A stretch of DNA of 64,000 nt from Branchipolynoe longqiensis (GCA_030323885.1 CM059187.1:86194614-86258613), one strand, 5' to 3'; numbered from the stretch's first letter, positions 55,578-64,000 are shown. The notes: generated by a model from the sequence alone, not told the origin. Numbers and translations are program-made.

Positions 55578-56354
55578 AACCTCAGAAAATAGTGGACGCT
55601 TTCTCCGATGCATCAAAGAAGTTTGGCCTGAAAATTAACATCAAGAAGACGGAGGTGCTGTACCAACCCAACTCTACAAGAACCCGAGAGGAGGAGATCA
55701 TGGTTGACGGAAACAAGCTGAACTCTGTTCCGGAATTCACCTATCTCGGAAGCACTATATCAAGTGATGGACGAATTGATGCTGAGATACAGAGGAGGAT
55801 GGCCAAGGCTAGCACATCTTTCGGCCGACTACGCCAGAGACTGTGGAACAACCACCATGTGTCCATTCGGGTCAAAGGTAAGATCTACCGCGCAATCGTG
55901 CTATCCACCCTACTATACGGAGCCGAGGCCTGGACAGTGTACAGACGGCAGGTGAAAAAGCTGCATGCCTTCATGATGCGACATCTGCGTTCAATCATGA
56001 GGCTAACCTGGAAGGACAAAGTGATGAATAAGGAAATACTCGAACGGATGGGGCTGCCCTCTATGGAAGATCTTCTGATCAAAAAGAATCTCCGGTGGAC
56101 TGGACACCTCATGAGGATGTCATCAGACAGGCTACCAAAGCAGATCCTTTATTCTCAACTGTCTTCTGGCTACAGAAAGAGAGGGCGCCCCCGTCTCCGG
56201 TTCAGGGATACCATCAAGAGAAACCTGAAGCTGAGAGACATTAAGACCGACTCATGGACGCAACTCTCACAGCAGAGAGCTAAATGGAGAGCGGCAGTCA
56301 AGTAATGAAAGTAGTCTTTGTCGCATCGCGACCGACAGCATGATGATGATGATG
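55578..56354 (+). mobile_element. 5'-truncated LINE inside MITE-3
   Basis: 777 bp: truncated coding part, short 3' end, then a GATGATGATGAT tail. ATGTGTT flanks it (55571-55577 and 56355-56361), inside MITE-3. Confidence 0.92.
55592..56305 (+). CDS. LINE reverse transcriptase C-terminal region, open frame
   Basis: 237 codons, uninterrupted to TAA at 56303; the first codon is GTG because the true N-terminus is missing. It covers the segment after the RT catalytic Asp pair: an F-G-L-K-I-N-I-K-K-T motif (residues ~10-20), F-T-Y-L-G-S-T (~50), the A-S-T-S-F-G-R-L helix (~72), L-Y-G-A-E-A-W-T (~108), then GLPSMEDLL, WTGHLMRM and KRGRPRLRFRD. This is the standard C-terminal order of endonuclease-type LINEs (RTE/CR1-like). 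The catalytic core and endonuclease are absent, so it cannot act alone. The intact frame points to recent insertion. Near-identical shorter copies lie at 41250-41574 and 57506-57690. Confidence 0.85.
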   Translation: MDAFSDASKKFGLKINIKKTEVLYQPNSTRTREEEIMVDGNKLNSVPEFTYLGSTISSDGRIDAEIQRRMAKASTSFGRLRQRLWNNHHVSIRVKGKIYRAIVLSTLLYGAEAWTVYRRQVKKLHAFMMRHLRSIMRLTWKDKVMNKEILERMGLPSMEDLLIKKNLRWTGHLMRMSSDRLPKQILYSQLSSGYRKRGRPRLRFRDTIKRNLKLRDIKTDSWTQLSQQRAKWRAAVK

Positions 56355-56488
56355 ATGTGTTTACATGTGAAACACCAACCAGCAGCTGGGCTAATCAAAC
56401 CCACCACAAGGTGGCACTGCAAAATTTACATTACCATGGGAGAGATTGGGAGTGAGCCGTCTTAGTATTATAGGGTCTTTGGTGCAGC

Positions 56489-57119
56489 TTAGAAACTGAA
56501 GATTAAGTCGGTTAAATGTGTGCAGCGATTCATTAATATTAGAACTCTAGTGGCACAGACCTTTCATCGGCCCCCAAGTGTGCGTCCTATAATATGCAAA
56601 TGAGGATTTCCAACTGCATGCACATTTCAAATTTGCGATGCTGACGAAAAATAGGTCTTCTGTGGCACATAGACGCCTATTTCAACAATTAATTACGAGC
56701 TGATTATTTTATACCCAGAGGCTGCAGCATTGTAGTTCAAAGCGGTTCGCTTGGGTTATTCTGTTCTGTGTGCACAGCAAGGCCTTAATATTGCTTCTCT
56801 GTGCATTAAGTTCAATTTTGTTGAGTTTAGTTGAGTTATATTTAACCACGAACGATCATGTAGTAAGGTCATTGTATTATGGCTTCTCCAAGCCGAGCAA
56901 CCAATGTTATGCTCAAATAATTAATTAAATTATATCATTCATATTTCATATTCGATGTGTACTGAATGATGCCATAGTATTCTACTTCGTTGTCAGGGAG
57001 GGCACCGAACTCATGTATTCAATAATATAAAACATGATATAGGGCCTGGCTCCAACAAATGGTGTATTTGTGGAACTGCCTTAGTTTACTATAGAGAAAA
57101 CCAGTCACACCCCTGGCCT
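56489..57119. other. No feature recognised
   Basis: AT-rich unique sequence. Minus-strand frames starting at 57300 and 57498 have a vague resemblance to retroelement protease-flanking sequence but cannot be assigned. Confidence 0.4.
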
Positions 57120-57175
57120 GCAATAGTTTAGCGTAGTATAGTATAGCATAGTGTAGTATAGTAAAGCATAGAATT
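57120..57175. repeat. GTATAGCATAGTATAG repeat
   Basis: TAGTATAGCATAG-type words; the same words reappear at 57700-57745 and 58118-58145, bracketing LINE pieces. Confidence 0.8.
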
Positions 57176-57505
57176 CCAGGTATTGCAATACCTGAGGGAG
57201 TTTGACGCCCCTTCCCTGCAGAGTTGTAAACCACTGCCTTGTGGTAGAGGTTCTTGACAGAACCAAAGGCTAAGGGAGCAAACCCTAAACAGAAACCCAT
57301 GTCACTGTGGTAGCATTAAGGGCGGTTGATGTTTGGAACTCCCAACATCTCCCGACCAGCCACTGCAGGGACAAATAGTTTTGCACCTGTCTGGACATGT
57401 TCTTGCCGGTGTGAAACCTCTATTTGCTCCCCGAGAGAGTGCCGGTGGTAACTTGCAAAAGCCAGCAGCACTTCAACACTTTTGCAGGCAGCTTTCATGA
57501 AATGT
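57176..57505. other. Unassigned sequence between TATAG repeats and a LINE piece
   Basis: No certain content. The minus strand has two adjacent short open frames (57316-57498 and 57019-57300), possibly an old LTR-element remnant, at low confidence. Confidence 0.25.
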
Positions 57506-57690
57506 GGTTACAGAAAGAGAGGGTGCCCTTGTCTCCGGTTCAAGGATACCATCAAGAGAAACCTGAAGCTGAGAGACATTAAGACCGACTCATGGACATC
57601 ACTCTCACAGCAGAGAGCTAAATGGAGAGTGGCAGTCAAGTAATGAAAGCAGTCTTTGTCGCATCGCGACCGACAGCATGATGATGATGA
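57506..57690 (+). mobile_element. 5'-truncated LINE, third copy
   Basis: Matches the last ~45 codons of the 55.6-kb LINE (Arg-Lys-Arg-Gly-Cys to W-R-V-A-V-K then TAA), the short 3' end and the ATGATGATGATG tail. No clear target duplication. Confidence 0.85.
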
Positions 57691-57749
57691 TGAGAATAGC
57701 AGAGAGTATAGCATAGTATAGGATGGCATAGTATAGTATAGAATAGTAC

Positions 57750-58068
57750 TGTGAACTTGTAAAAGGATGCAGAAAGCAAGGTGGTCAGAAGAAAAGGTTC
57801 AGGGACTACCTCCAATACAACCTGAAGAAATGCAATGTCAACACTACAACATGGGAAATAGTGGGCAGCACTGGAGTTCATGGCATGCTTCTATTCACAA
57901 AGGTACAACACAGTTTGAAACTGACCATATATCAATGTAAACAAAAGCATCAGCAGAGAAAAGATCATCTCCTTCACCTACCAGAGTCTCTGACAGCAGT
58001 TATACACGGATGTCCAATGTGCCCCCACACATTCCGAGCACAATTTGGACTCATCGGTCATCGATGAG
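57750..58068 (+). pseudogene. LINE C-terminal fragment with a zinc-finger-like end
   Basis: Open from ~57750 to the TGA at 58066. It contains a GGQKKRFRDYLQ motif (the usual K-R-Y-K-D of LINE C-termini), then W-E-I-V, and ends with CPMCPHTFRAQFGLIGHR, a C-x2-C...H C2H2-like finger with the final His replaced by the stop. Such a terminal finger is common in a class of endonuclease LINEs. It is flanked by TATAG repeats. Confidence 0.75.
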
Positions 58069-58149
58069 TTCACCACAAATGATGAGTTGCTGTGGTCATC
58101 GCCACCGATGGACAACCAAGAAGAGATAGCATAGCATAGTATAGTGTTT

Positions 58150-58582
58150 CACCTACTACTAGGTGAGACACAGTAAGTATTTGAATCTTCATTGGCTGCC
58201 ACCGTTGTTTCCTTCTCCATAAATATCAAACTTTGCAGATTATATGTGACTTAATCAGTCTTTTGGTTGTGTTGTTCCTTGTAATACTGTGCTTTGATTA
58301 AATCACTGGAGCACAATGCATTTGATTATTGAGATTACAACATAATTAAGGATGATAGTTAGTTAACAACCATAACTGATGGTTCCTTTATGCTTTGAAG
58401 CTCCATTATTCATGTCCTTAGGCCAACATTATACAAGCGCTGCCTTCTTAATGCATGCCTTATTTATTCATTTTCTCAAATAAATAGTGATGCCTTCTTC
58501 TGGTGAGCTGCAATTATCTAGATTTGATTCTATATAGGTTCATATGTAATATTTGTCTTAGATTACAAATATCAAGCAGTGC
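58150..58582. other. No gene; MITE-1 scrap at 58510-58560
   Basis: CAATTATCTAGATTTGATTC near 58510 matches MITE-1 interior; the rest is unique. Confidence 0.45.
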
Positions 58583-58935
58583 TTAAAGCTGCATAGTCTG
58601 ATGAAAACATAAATTTTTCAAAACCAAAACAATCATCTAGATTTGATTTTATATATCTAACTTAGATGCTGGTGTACTTATTAAATATTTGTCGTCACAT
58701 ATAAGGGGATACTGAGTCACTTAATAGAACCTGTTAGTGCAGAAACCTATGGTGTTAGAGGTTTGGCAAGCTTGCCAAATTAATTTAGCATGTTTCCATT
58801 TCAAATATCTCAAAAGTTAGCAATTTAAAATATAAGTTACTTCAAATCAAAGTAAGGTAGATAATAATGAACAACCTAATATGTTTATCTCAGAAAATGA
58901 CAGAAACTCAAAACTATCGGACTATGCAACTTTAA
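58583..58935 (+). mobile_element. MITE-1 copy, full length, reference copy
   Basis: 353 bp between TTAA at 58583-58586 and TTAA at 58932-58935. TIR AGCTGCATAGTCTGATG against the inverse of CTATCGGACTATGCAACT, with a central GGCAAGCTTGCC. No coding capacity. TTAA at every intact end fits piggyBac- or Kolobok-type target choice. Confidence 0.92.
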
Positions 58936-59304
58936 GAAAATGAAATCGTGAATGCTGTGAACATAGATAGCCCTCATTGCGAGGCACTGATCCTAACAGC
59001 AATACCTCACAGTCGCTGCCATGTGAGGTCCATTCACAGAAATCCTCTCCTGATTGTGACATGGGTATTCACTCCAAACTTGTCAACTGAGGCAACTTAC
59101 GTGAAAGAAAAATCAAGTTAGCAAAAGTATAATTGATAATTATTTGTTTCATTAAGAAAGATTGACGTACGGAAATTAAATTTTTAATAGAGTGGGAAGT
59201 GCCAGGGTGCCAAGGGGAAAAACCAGGTTTCTGTTGTCAATGTTTGGATGAGATTGTCCCAGTCCAGTCTGCCTCGATCCCCACAGTGTGGGTGTCCGGT
59301 GGGT
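58936..59304. other. No feature recognised
   Basis: Unique sequence. Confidence 0.45.
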
Positions 59305-59385
59305 CCTGTGAGAATGCTACATTTTCATAGACTACTAACTCGCCTGCGAGAATGCTGCATCTTCATATACTACTAACACGCTTGT
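59305..59385. repeat. 37-bp tandem duplication next to the gag-like unit
   Basis: GAGAATGCT(A/G)CAT(T/C)TTCATA plus CTACTAAC occurs twice, 37 bp apart. Confidence 0.8.
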
Positions 59386-59637
59386 AAAAAGGCAAAGCGC
59401 GGAGGAGGGCTGGAAGGCAAGTGGCTGAGGGAGGCCGGCGGGCGGCCTTATAAGGGAGGGCAGGAGGGCGGTGGCAGGTGAGGTGCGAAAGCAGCGGGCC
59501 GGGGGAGGGGGAGGACAGAGGGGTGAGAGGGGGACGTCGCACGAGGTGCGAATGCTGCGCGACGACCGGCGAGGCGGGGGAGGGTCTCTTCCTCTCCACG
59601 CATCAAGCGCAATGCTCGCATTACGACCTATGCGCGA
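59386..59637 (-). repeat. Distal terminal direct repeat
   Basis: Same block as 61593-61845, including the TATA word (59448-59455). Flanking sequence on both sides differs, so this is not a continued tandem array within the window. Confidence 0.85.
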
Positions 59638-59787
59638 AAAGGAAGAAGGCAAGGCGGGGGTGGGAAAAAAGAGGCGTTTATTGTGACGCCTCTGGCAACA
59701 GGGGGTACAGAGCAACAGTGAGGAAAAACATGCGGATCACAGTAAGGACAGGCAAGGAGGTTCCTGAGGAGCAGAAAACAAAAATAA

Positions 59788-60361
59788 TTACAACAGGGGC
59801 TCATAAGGAGCAGTGTCAGAGAGGTAAAAGAGTTCAGGTGAGGGGGGGGGGGGCGCCGAGGAGCCCTCCACCAAAATGGAGGAGAGGGCTCGAGGCGCGC
59901 CCGAGGCGGGGGCCCGGCGCGCCCGAGGCGGGGGCCCGGAGTTGCAGGTCTGGGTGAGAAGAAGGGTCCGGGGCCTACGTGGACGGGGAGCGGGCGGCCA
60001 AAAAGGGGAGGCCCGCTCCTGAAGGCTGCGTGGAGGAGGTCCGGCGAGGGTCGAGCAGGGGGGCAGCGAAGTCCTCAGGGCTGGGCGGGGTGGGGGTCTG
60101 GGTCGGGTCGTGCGGGTTGATGAAGGCGGTGTCGTGATGGTCGGCGGCTGCGCTGTCTGGGGAGGGTTCCTCGTGAGGCTGGGCTGTGTCTGAGGCGTGA
60201 GGTGCGAGGTGATGATCCCCGGCTCTGTCTGGTCGGCGTTTCGATCGGTGGTCGCTGGGGGGTTGTCGGTGGGGGTCACGGGGCTGTCGGCAGTGGTGAG
60301 GGTGAGGCGCCGGGGAGGGCCCCCCGGGCCGGCCGGGGGGGGGGGGGGGGGGGGCGGCGGA
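59788..60361 (-). other. Pro-rich open region after the gag stop
   Basis: An open frame (203 codons, ATG at 60397-60399 overlapping the gag stop) is Pro/Thr/Arg-rich throughout and contains a G run at 60338. No RT or recombinase motif. It may be a decayed second ORF or a GC-rich artefact. Confidence 0.3.
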
Positions 60362-60560
60362 TCAAAAATCCGCTGAGGCGGCCGGGGTCTGGCGCTCACG
60401 GGCTTGCTTGGTTAGGCAGCCGGCCTCGCTGTGCATGGTCAGTATGCGCCGGACGTTGGTGCAGTAGGCGCACACGTGTCGGTGCCTGTCCCCCAACTCG
60501 CCGTGGGCCTCCCCGACGGGGGCCGATCGCACGAGGCGGGCTCGCGGTTCCAAGCGGGGC
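60362..60560 (-). CDS. Gag-like ORF, C-terminal Cys/His segment
   Basis: In the frame of the first gag ORF: G-E-A-H-G-E-L-G-D-R-H-R-H-V-C-A-Y-C, then M-H-S-E-A-G-C-L-T-K and a stop at about 60362. It supplies H-x-C-x2-C and H-x4-C ligands to the cluster begun by CPAWNREPASC. Confidence 0.45.
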
Positions 60561-61287
60561 AGGGGGCCCCATGAGTCTGCCTGTCGTAGGCGATGCGGGT
60601 GTCGACTTGGGCCCGGGGCAGGTGTGCGCCTCGGGGAGAATCGTCGCCTCGGGGAGCTGGTGCTGCCGGGGCGGGTTGGTTGAGGGCGGCGGGCATGGTG
60701 AGGGAGTCCATCCTCAGCATGTTGAGGGCAACTGGATCGTGCCATCCGAGGGGGAGCCTCCCGTCCGCTATCCAGGTGAATATGGCCTCGGAATAACGGC
60801 GGACGGTAGGCCACGGATGAACGAGGTTGTCCCTCATCACGGTGAGGTGGTGGTGGTGGAGGCCCTGGACGGAGTGGGCGGGGAAGGCTGGATGGCTGGC
60901 CAGGGTGAGGAGGGTGAGGTTGTACTCATCCTTGGTCGCCTCGCCCCTCCTCACCGGCTTCCGCTCAGGGCCCCTCTCCACGAGGTCCGAGGGGAAGATG
61001 TAGTCCGAGGGAATGCCTTGGCGCCTGACTGTGCGTTGCGCCTCGGCAGAAGCGAGGATCTCGCGAACGGCATCGGCCGCGGATGCTGGGGTGTGTTGCT
61101 CGACCACGTCCTGGAGGAATGCGCGGGGGCGGAGCGGGCCCGCCTCGGGCGTCGAGGCGGTTGTACCGTTGGTAGTGGGGGTGGGCTGCCCCGGGCAGGG
61201 TCGCTTGAGGTGGCGGCGGGGGCCGGGTCCCGGCGGCGGCACGCGCCCGAGGCGCTGGGGCAGGCGGCGTGGTGTAGGCGGCCTCAA
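60439..61287 (-). CDS. Gag-like ORF, central frame
   Basis: 282 codons, of which the first ~45 are probably out of frame. The following ~190 residues look like a structured gag: repeated helices (D-A-V-R-E-I-L, Y-N-L-T-L-L-T-L), H-P-A-F, W-P-T-V-R-R-Y-S-E-A, and a G-W-H-D-P-V-A-L-N-M-L segment. Near the end is CPAWNREPASC, the first half of a Cys/His cluster whose second half lies in the neighbouring frame (60362-60560), a shift at a C5 run near 60517. The pattern resembles DIRS/Ngaro-type gag zinc regions. The two shifts compensate, and both sit in C runs, so sequence error is possible. Confidence 0.5.
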   Translation of the reverse strand: MRPPTPRRLPQRLGRVPPPGPGPRRHLKRPCPGQPTPTTNGTTASTPEAGPLRPRAFLQDVVEQHTPASAADAVREILASAEAQRTVRRQGIPSDYIFPSDLVERGPERKPVRRGEATKDEYNLTLLTLASHPAFPAHSVQGLHHHHLTVMRDNLVHPWPTVRRYSEAIFTWIADGRLPLGWHDPVALNMLRMDSLTMPAALNQPAPAAPAPRGDDSPRGAHLPRAQVDTRIAYDRQTHGAPCPAWNREPASCDRPPSGRPTASWGTGTDTCAPTAPTSGAY

Positions 61288-61528
61288 GTTGCTCCGGTGC
61301 TCCTCGGGCTCCCCCCGACTCGAGGGCGTCCATGCAGGTAGTCAGGTGGTGCAGGGCCTCGAGAATCGCGGCTGTCTCGGTGCCCGAGGGGCAGCCCGAG
61401 GTCGCTGAGGGGAACGCCGGGGCCGGAGGTGGTGAGGCGCCTCCCGGCGAGCCCGAGGAGGGTCCCGGCATGGCCCGGACGGTCGCCCGGGAGCTCTTGC
61501 GGCCCTTTCCCTTTCCGTGTCCGGGCAT
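60965..61528 (-). CDS. Gag-like ORF, N-terminal frame
   Basis: Starts M-P-G-H-G-K-G-K-G-R-K-S-S, a basic N-terminus, then Ser/Pro/Ala-rich linker and a short helix (A-I-L-E-A-L-H-H-L-T, residues ~53-65) with coiled-coil character. After about residue 130 the protein-like frame changes by one base, near 61135 at a C run, to the next entry; the rest of this ORF (~residues 131-187) is probably out-of-frame sequence. The start is supported by the TATA box upstream. No enzyme motif. Confidence 0.45.
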   Translation of the reverse strand: MPGHGKGKGRKSSRATVRAMPGPSSGSPGGASPPPAPAFPSATSGCPSGTETAAILEALHHLTTCMDALESGGARGAPEQLEAAYTTPPAPAPRARAAAGTRPPPPPQATLPGAAHPHYQRYNRLDARGGPAPPPRIPPGRGRATHPSIRGRCRSRDPRFCRGATHSQAPRHSLGLHLPLGPRGEGP

Positions 61529-61592
61529 GCTGGAGGGGTCCGAGGGGGTGCAGCGGTCCGAGGTGAAGCAGCGGTGAGGAGAGCCAAGCAGG

Positions 61593-61845
61593 AAAAAGGC
61601 AGAGCGCGGAGGAGGGCTGGAAGGCGAGTGGCTGAGGGAGGCCGGCGGGCGGCCTTATAAGGGAGGGCAGGAGGGCGGTGGCAGGTGAGGTGCGAAAGAG
61701 GCAGGCCAGGGGAGGGGGAGGATAGAGGGGTGAGAGGCGGACGTCGCGCGAGGTGCGAATGCTGCGCGACGACCGGGGAGGCGGGGAGAGGGTCTCTTCC
61801 TCTCCACGCATCAAGCGCAATGCTCGCATTATGACCAATGCTCGA
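61593..61845 (-). repeat. Promoter-side terminal direct repeat
   Basis: About 92% like 59386-59637 by eye. It has a TATA box (TTATAAGG, 61655-61660) ~130 bp before the first ATG at 61528. Confidence 0.85.
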
Positions 61846-61940
61846 ATCTGTGGCTGTGGAGGAAGGCTATGGTGAAATCAATACAGACAAAGAGAAAGGA
61901 AGAGCATGAAGTGTAAAGAAGAAGAGAGAGTCAAGCCCTC

Positions 61941-62694
61941 TGGGCCCGTATGCAGGAGTCAGTGTTAGCGGGGTTTGGTGTTAAAGCCTGTTACCGTTTA
62001 GCTATCACCGAAGTTGGGACCTGTGTCAAGTCGTATGCAGGAGCGCGTAACACTTTCATTATAGCTAAACGTGAATTTATTTATAGATTTGGGAAATCCC
62101 TCTGCGTCTGTACCCATATATTAGGCTTAAATCTATTAAATGCTATCATATTTAACAGAATTAAATACGCAATAAGTGAAATTTGAGGAAATTAACCCTA
62201 AATTCGAAGCAATATTAACGCTGCTTCCGTAACGGAGGCAATATTAATATTTATATTTTCGAATCGACGAGCGTAAAGTAAGCAAATCGCTAATACATTG
62301 CCGCCAATGCGTAGACGTCGGCCAGTATGGATTTCGACGTCGACGCAGCGGTCGCGACGGCGGCGATTTGTTTACTTTACGTTCGTCGATTCGAAAATAT
62401 AACTATTAATATTGCCGCCAATGCGGCGGTAGCCTTAATAACGCTTCGAATTTAGGGTTAAATTGATAAAATTTCACTTATTGCGTATGTAATTCTGTTA
62501 AATATGACAGCATTGAATAGATTTGCGCCTAATAAACTCGCTAAACCTAATATTTTTTAGGGTAAGGTAACACCGGTTAAGCCTTTGGTGTTAGGCCTAG
62601 CACTGACTTGTGCATACCATTTTTCGCCGCTAAACCGGAATTCCCGCCAAACACCGTTTTGCCTCGCTAACACTGACTCCTGCATACGGCCCCA
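61941..62694. mobile_element. Foldback (near-palindromic) element, 754 bp
   Basis: Ends TGGGCCCGTATGCAGGAGTC and the inverse of TGGGGCCGTATGCAGGAGTC. The inversion continues through TAGCG, ACGCAATAAGTGAAATTT, TTAACCCTAAATTCGAAGC, GCAATATTAA and TTTTCGAATCGACGA to a centre near 62320. Each arm is ~370 bp with small gaps. It has no coding capacity and would form a very large hairpin. Confidence 0.85.
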
Positions 62695-63289
62695 GGTTTA
62701 TTATTTATATGGTTACATGGGTTCATTGTAGAGTATCACCCCACCTCTTTCCCCCAATGGAAAACAAGCATTCTTGGCCCTACCAATAGGGATCCAGCAT
62801 TCCTGGTCCTCATGGATACCAGTGGTCTGCCCACCACCACCAAGCTGCATGGCCTCATGGCTACCACCAACCTTGACCTTTGAGTGTGGTGATCCCTATC
62901 CCAGCAGAGGGGATAGGCCCTGAGTGCACTCACAGCCAGACCTGCCAGCACCACTATGTCTATTTACATCCCACTCAGGCACCACCAACCCTTACATGTA
63001 TATATACATACATGCGCCTGGTCACGTACAACGATCAGTAATAGAACATTTGCATTCCCCCTATGCTGAATATCGGAATATTTTACAAAGTATTCCACCC
63101 CTCCACTTCTTATCACCTGCATCCAAAAACGCAGGAAGGAAAAAAGTTTTTACATATCTATGTTGTCTCCATTTTACCTCGTTGAATCCAGCAACCAATA
63201 ATTAATAAAAAAAATCTTAATATCTAACATTTTTAACAAAATTAAAATTAAAATTGTATAATGACCGTTTTCTGCCAGTTACGCAGGCG
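62695..63289. other. No feature recognised
   Basis: Unique sequence. Confidence 0.45.
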
Positions 63290-63400
63290 CAGGCCCTTTT
63301 TGTTTGTTTGTTAAGTTTATTCAGCTGAAGAAATCTATTTCCCAGCGCCATGTCAAGGGTCTTTCTGCCAGTTTTATACACAAATATAATATAGTTAAAT
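63290..63400 (-). mobile_element. Probable LINE 3'-end fragment
   Basis: On the minus strand, ACATGGCGCTGGGAAAT then CAGCTGAATAAACTTAAC resembles the 52.0-kb LINE 3' end. Short, so low confidence. Confidence 0.35.
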
Positions 63401-63426
63401 AGTGGTAGGATGTTCATATATTCATA

Positions 63427-64000
63427 AGCCGTGTTCACACGGGCAAAATGTGAGGCGAATCAGACAAATCGAATCAGGCGAGGCGAATTAGTCCGAAAGT
63501 GTTTCGCGTTCACACGGGCCGTGCTTTTAATCGGTTTAAGGCGGAAGTGGATATCTGCGCATGAGCAAGTACAGACTAACCAGCGCCATTTTGGGTTCGA
63601 CGATGCGGCACCAGAGAGTGTGGGTTCGACCTAGATATGTATTTAATGAATCGTATTGGTTTGGAACGGTCAAAACTTCTGCTGGGCAGTGAAACCCTAA
63701 AAATAAATGATGAAACAAATATATGTGCACATCTAGCAGTTTCATAGACCAAATTATAGTATATATCGACGTGCTTAGTCCGCATCACGTAAGTCGGTTG
63801 CGTCCACACGGGCAAAATTATCCGCATCACAGGAATCGATTCACGTAGACTACCTCGCTTAGGTGGTTTACAGGATCCGCATCACGTGAGTCGAATCAGC
63901 CCTAATCCGCCTCAGACGTCCGTTCACACGGGAAATGTGAGGCGAACTAGGCAAGTCGCTTTCTACGAATCGATTTACATTCCCCGTGTGAACACGGCTA
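63427..64000. mobile_element. TIR element with GTTCACACGGG repeats, ends at window edge
   Basis: Left end AGCCGTGTTCACACGGG at 63427 and its inverse CCCGTGTGAACACGGCT at 63983-63999. GT(T/C)CACACGGG also occurs internally near 63509, 63794 and 63912, with AAATGTGAGGCGAA near both ends. No transposase. The target duplication cannot be tested at the window edge. Confidence 0.75.

Larger units (their letters stand above)
55321..56481 (-). mobile_element. MITE-3 copy, inverted, interrupted by a LINE
   Basis: TIRs CAAAGACCCTATAATACTAA and its inverse at 56462-56481. The interior matches the inverse of 17868-18244 when 55578-56361 is removed. GTGCAGC flanks both ends (55314-55320 and 56482-56488). 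Confidence 0.9.
59386..61845 (-). mobile_element. Gag-only retroelement-like unit between direct repeats
   Basis: GC-rich block with ~252-bp direct repeats at both ends (59386-59637 and 61593-61845), a gag-like ORF set on the minus strand and no RT, RNase H or integrase. The promoter-side repeat has a TATA box upstream of the first ORF. An AATAAA (minus, about 59676-59681) precedes the distal repeat. Direct repeats plus a DIRS/Ngaro-like gag ending suggest a non-autonomous tyrosine-recombinase retroelement. An LTR-type non-autonomous element is the alternative, although TG...CA ends are not clear. Confidence 0.5.

Noticed and set aside
57019..57498. Two short minus-strand frames possibly from a retroelement protease region
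   Set aside because: Resemblance is too vague to assign; no DTG or DSG motif.
60202..61341. 379-codon plus-strand frame
   Set aside because: Antisense to the gag-like ORFs in very GC-rich DNA; Gly/Arg/Val-rich with no motif, whereas the minus strand has a TATA box and a Cys/His cluster.

Overview
This window reads as repeat-rich, gene-poor animal (eukaryotic) DNA. No host protein-coding gene could be supported. The only credible coding sequence belongs to retroelements: a degenerate Ty3/Gypsy element (1-3700, minus), fragments of at least three non-LTR retrotransposons (24.6, 41.3, 50.6, 55.6, 57.5 and 57.8 kb) and a GC-rich gag-like unit between two ~252-bp direct repeats (59386-61845, minus). 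Long reading frames elsewhere (up to 1639 codons) lie in simple-sequence arrays that lack stop codons on both strands, so they are not genes. A SINE at 33838-34170 resembles a family I recall as abundant in molluscs. A mollusc or other lophotrochozoan is the best guess, as inference only.

Layout. 1-3.7 kb: Gypsy element with a 5' LTR and a primer-binding-like site. 3.7-8.0 kb: TIR elements, a 166-bp tandem repeat and a TTAA-flanked MITE interrupted by an unusual SINE. 8.3-9.2 kb: GT-rich array. 9.2-10.1 kb: CpG-rich segment. 10.3-11.8 kb: 61-bp minisatellite. 12-14 kb: tRNA-derived repeats in a TATTAG-type array. 14.2-18.6 kb: MULE-like MITE, SINEs, hAT-like MITE. 19.0-22.1 kb: 89-bp satellite. 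22.2-25.7 kb: poly-G, AT-rich DNA and a LINE fragment. 25.7-30.6 kb: 4.9-kb array of a 13-bp unit. 30.6-36.5 kb: SINEs, a 22-bp minisatellite and MITEs. 36.6-39.3 kb: 76-bp satellite split by a SINE. 39.5-40.6 kb: G-rich 20-bp and 19-bp arrays. 41-44.4 kb: ATGT and GATA/GACA microsatellites with a LINE insertion. 45-59 kb: dispersed SINEs, MITEs and LINE pieces. 59.4-61.8 kb: gag-like unit. 61.9-62.7 kb: near-palindromic foldback element. 63.4-64.0 kb: TIR element ending at the window edge.

Dispersed families, with working names used here: SINE-A (tRNA-derived, ~315 bp, ACCAACC-type tail, about 11 copies or parts), SINE-B (tRNA-derived, A-rich tail, 3 copies), SINE-C (tRNA-derived, 3 copies), SINE-D (1 copy), MITE-1 (TTAA-flanked, ~350 bp, about 8 copies or parts), MITE-2 (MULE-like, ~410 bp, 2 copies), MITE-3 (hAT-like, ~375 bp, 3 copies). 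Matching target-site duplications were found for several copies, so many boundaries and nesting orders can be read directly: MITE-1 interrupted by SINE-A, MITE-3 interrupted by a LINE, a satellite interrupted by SINE-B, and a microsatellite interrupted by a LINE.
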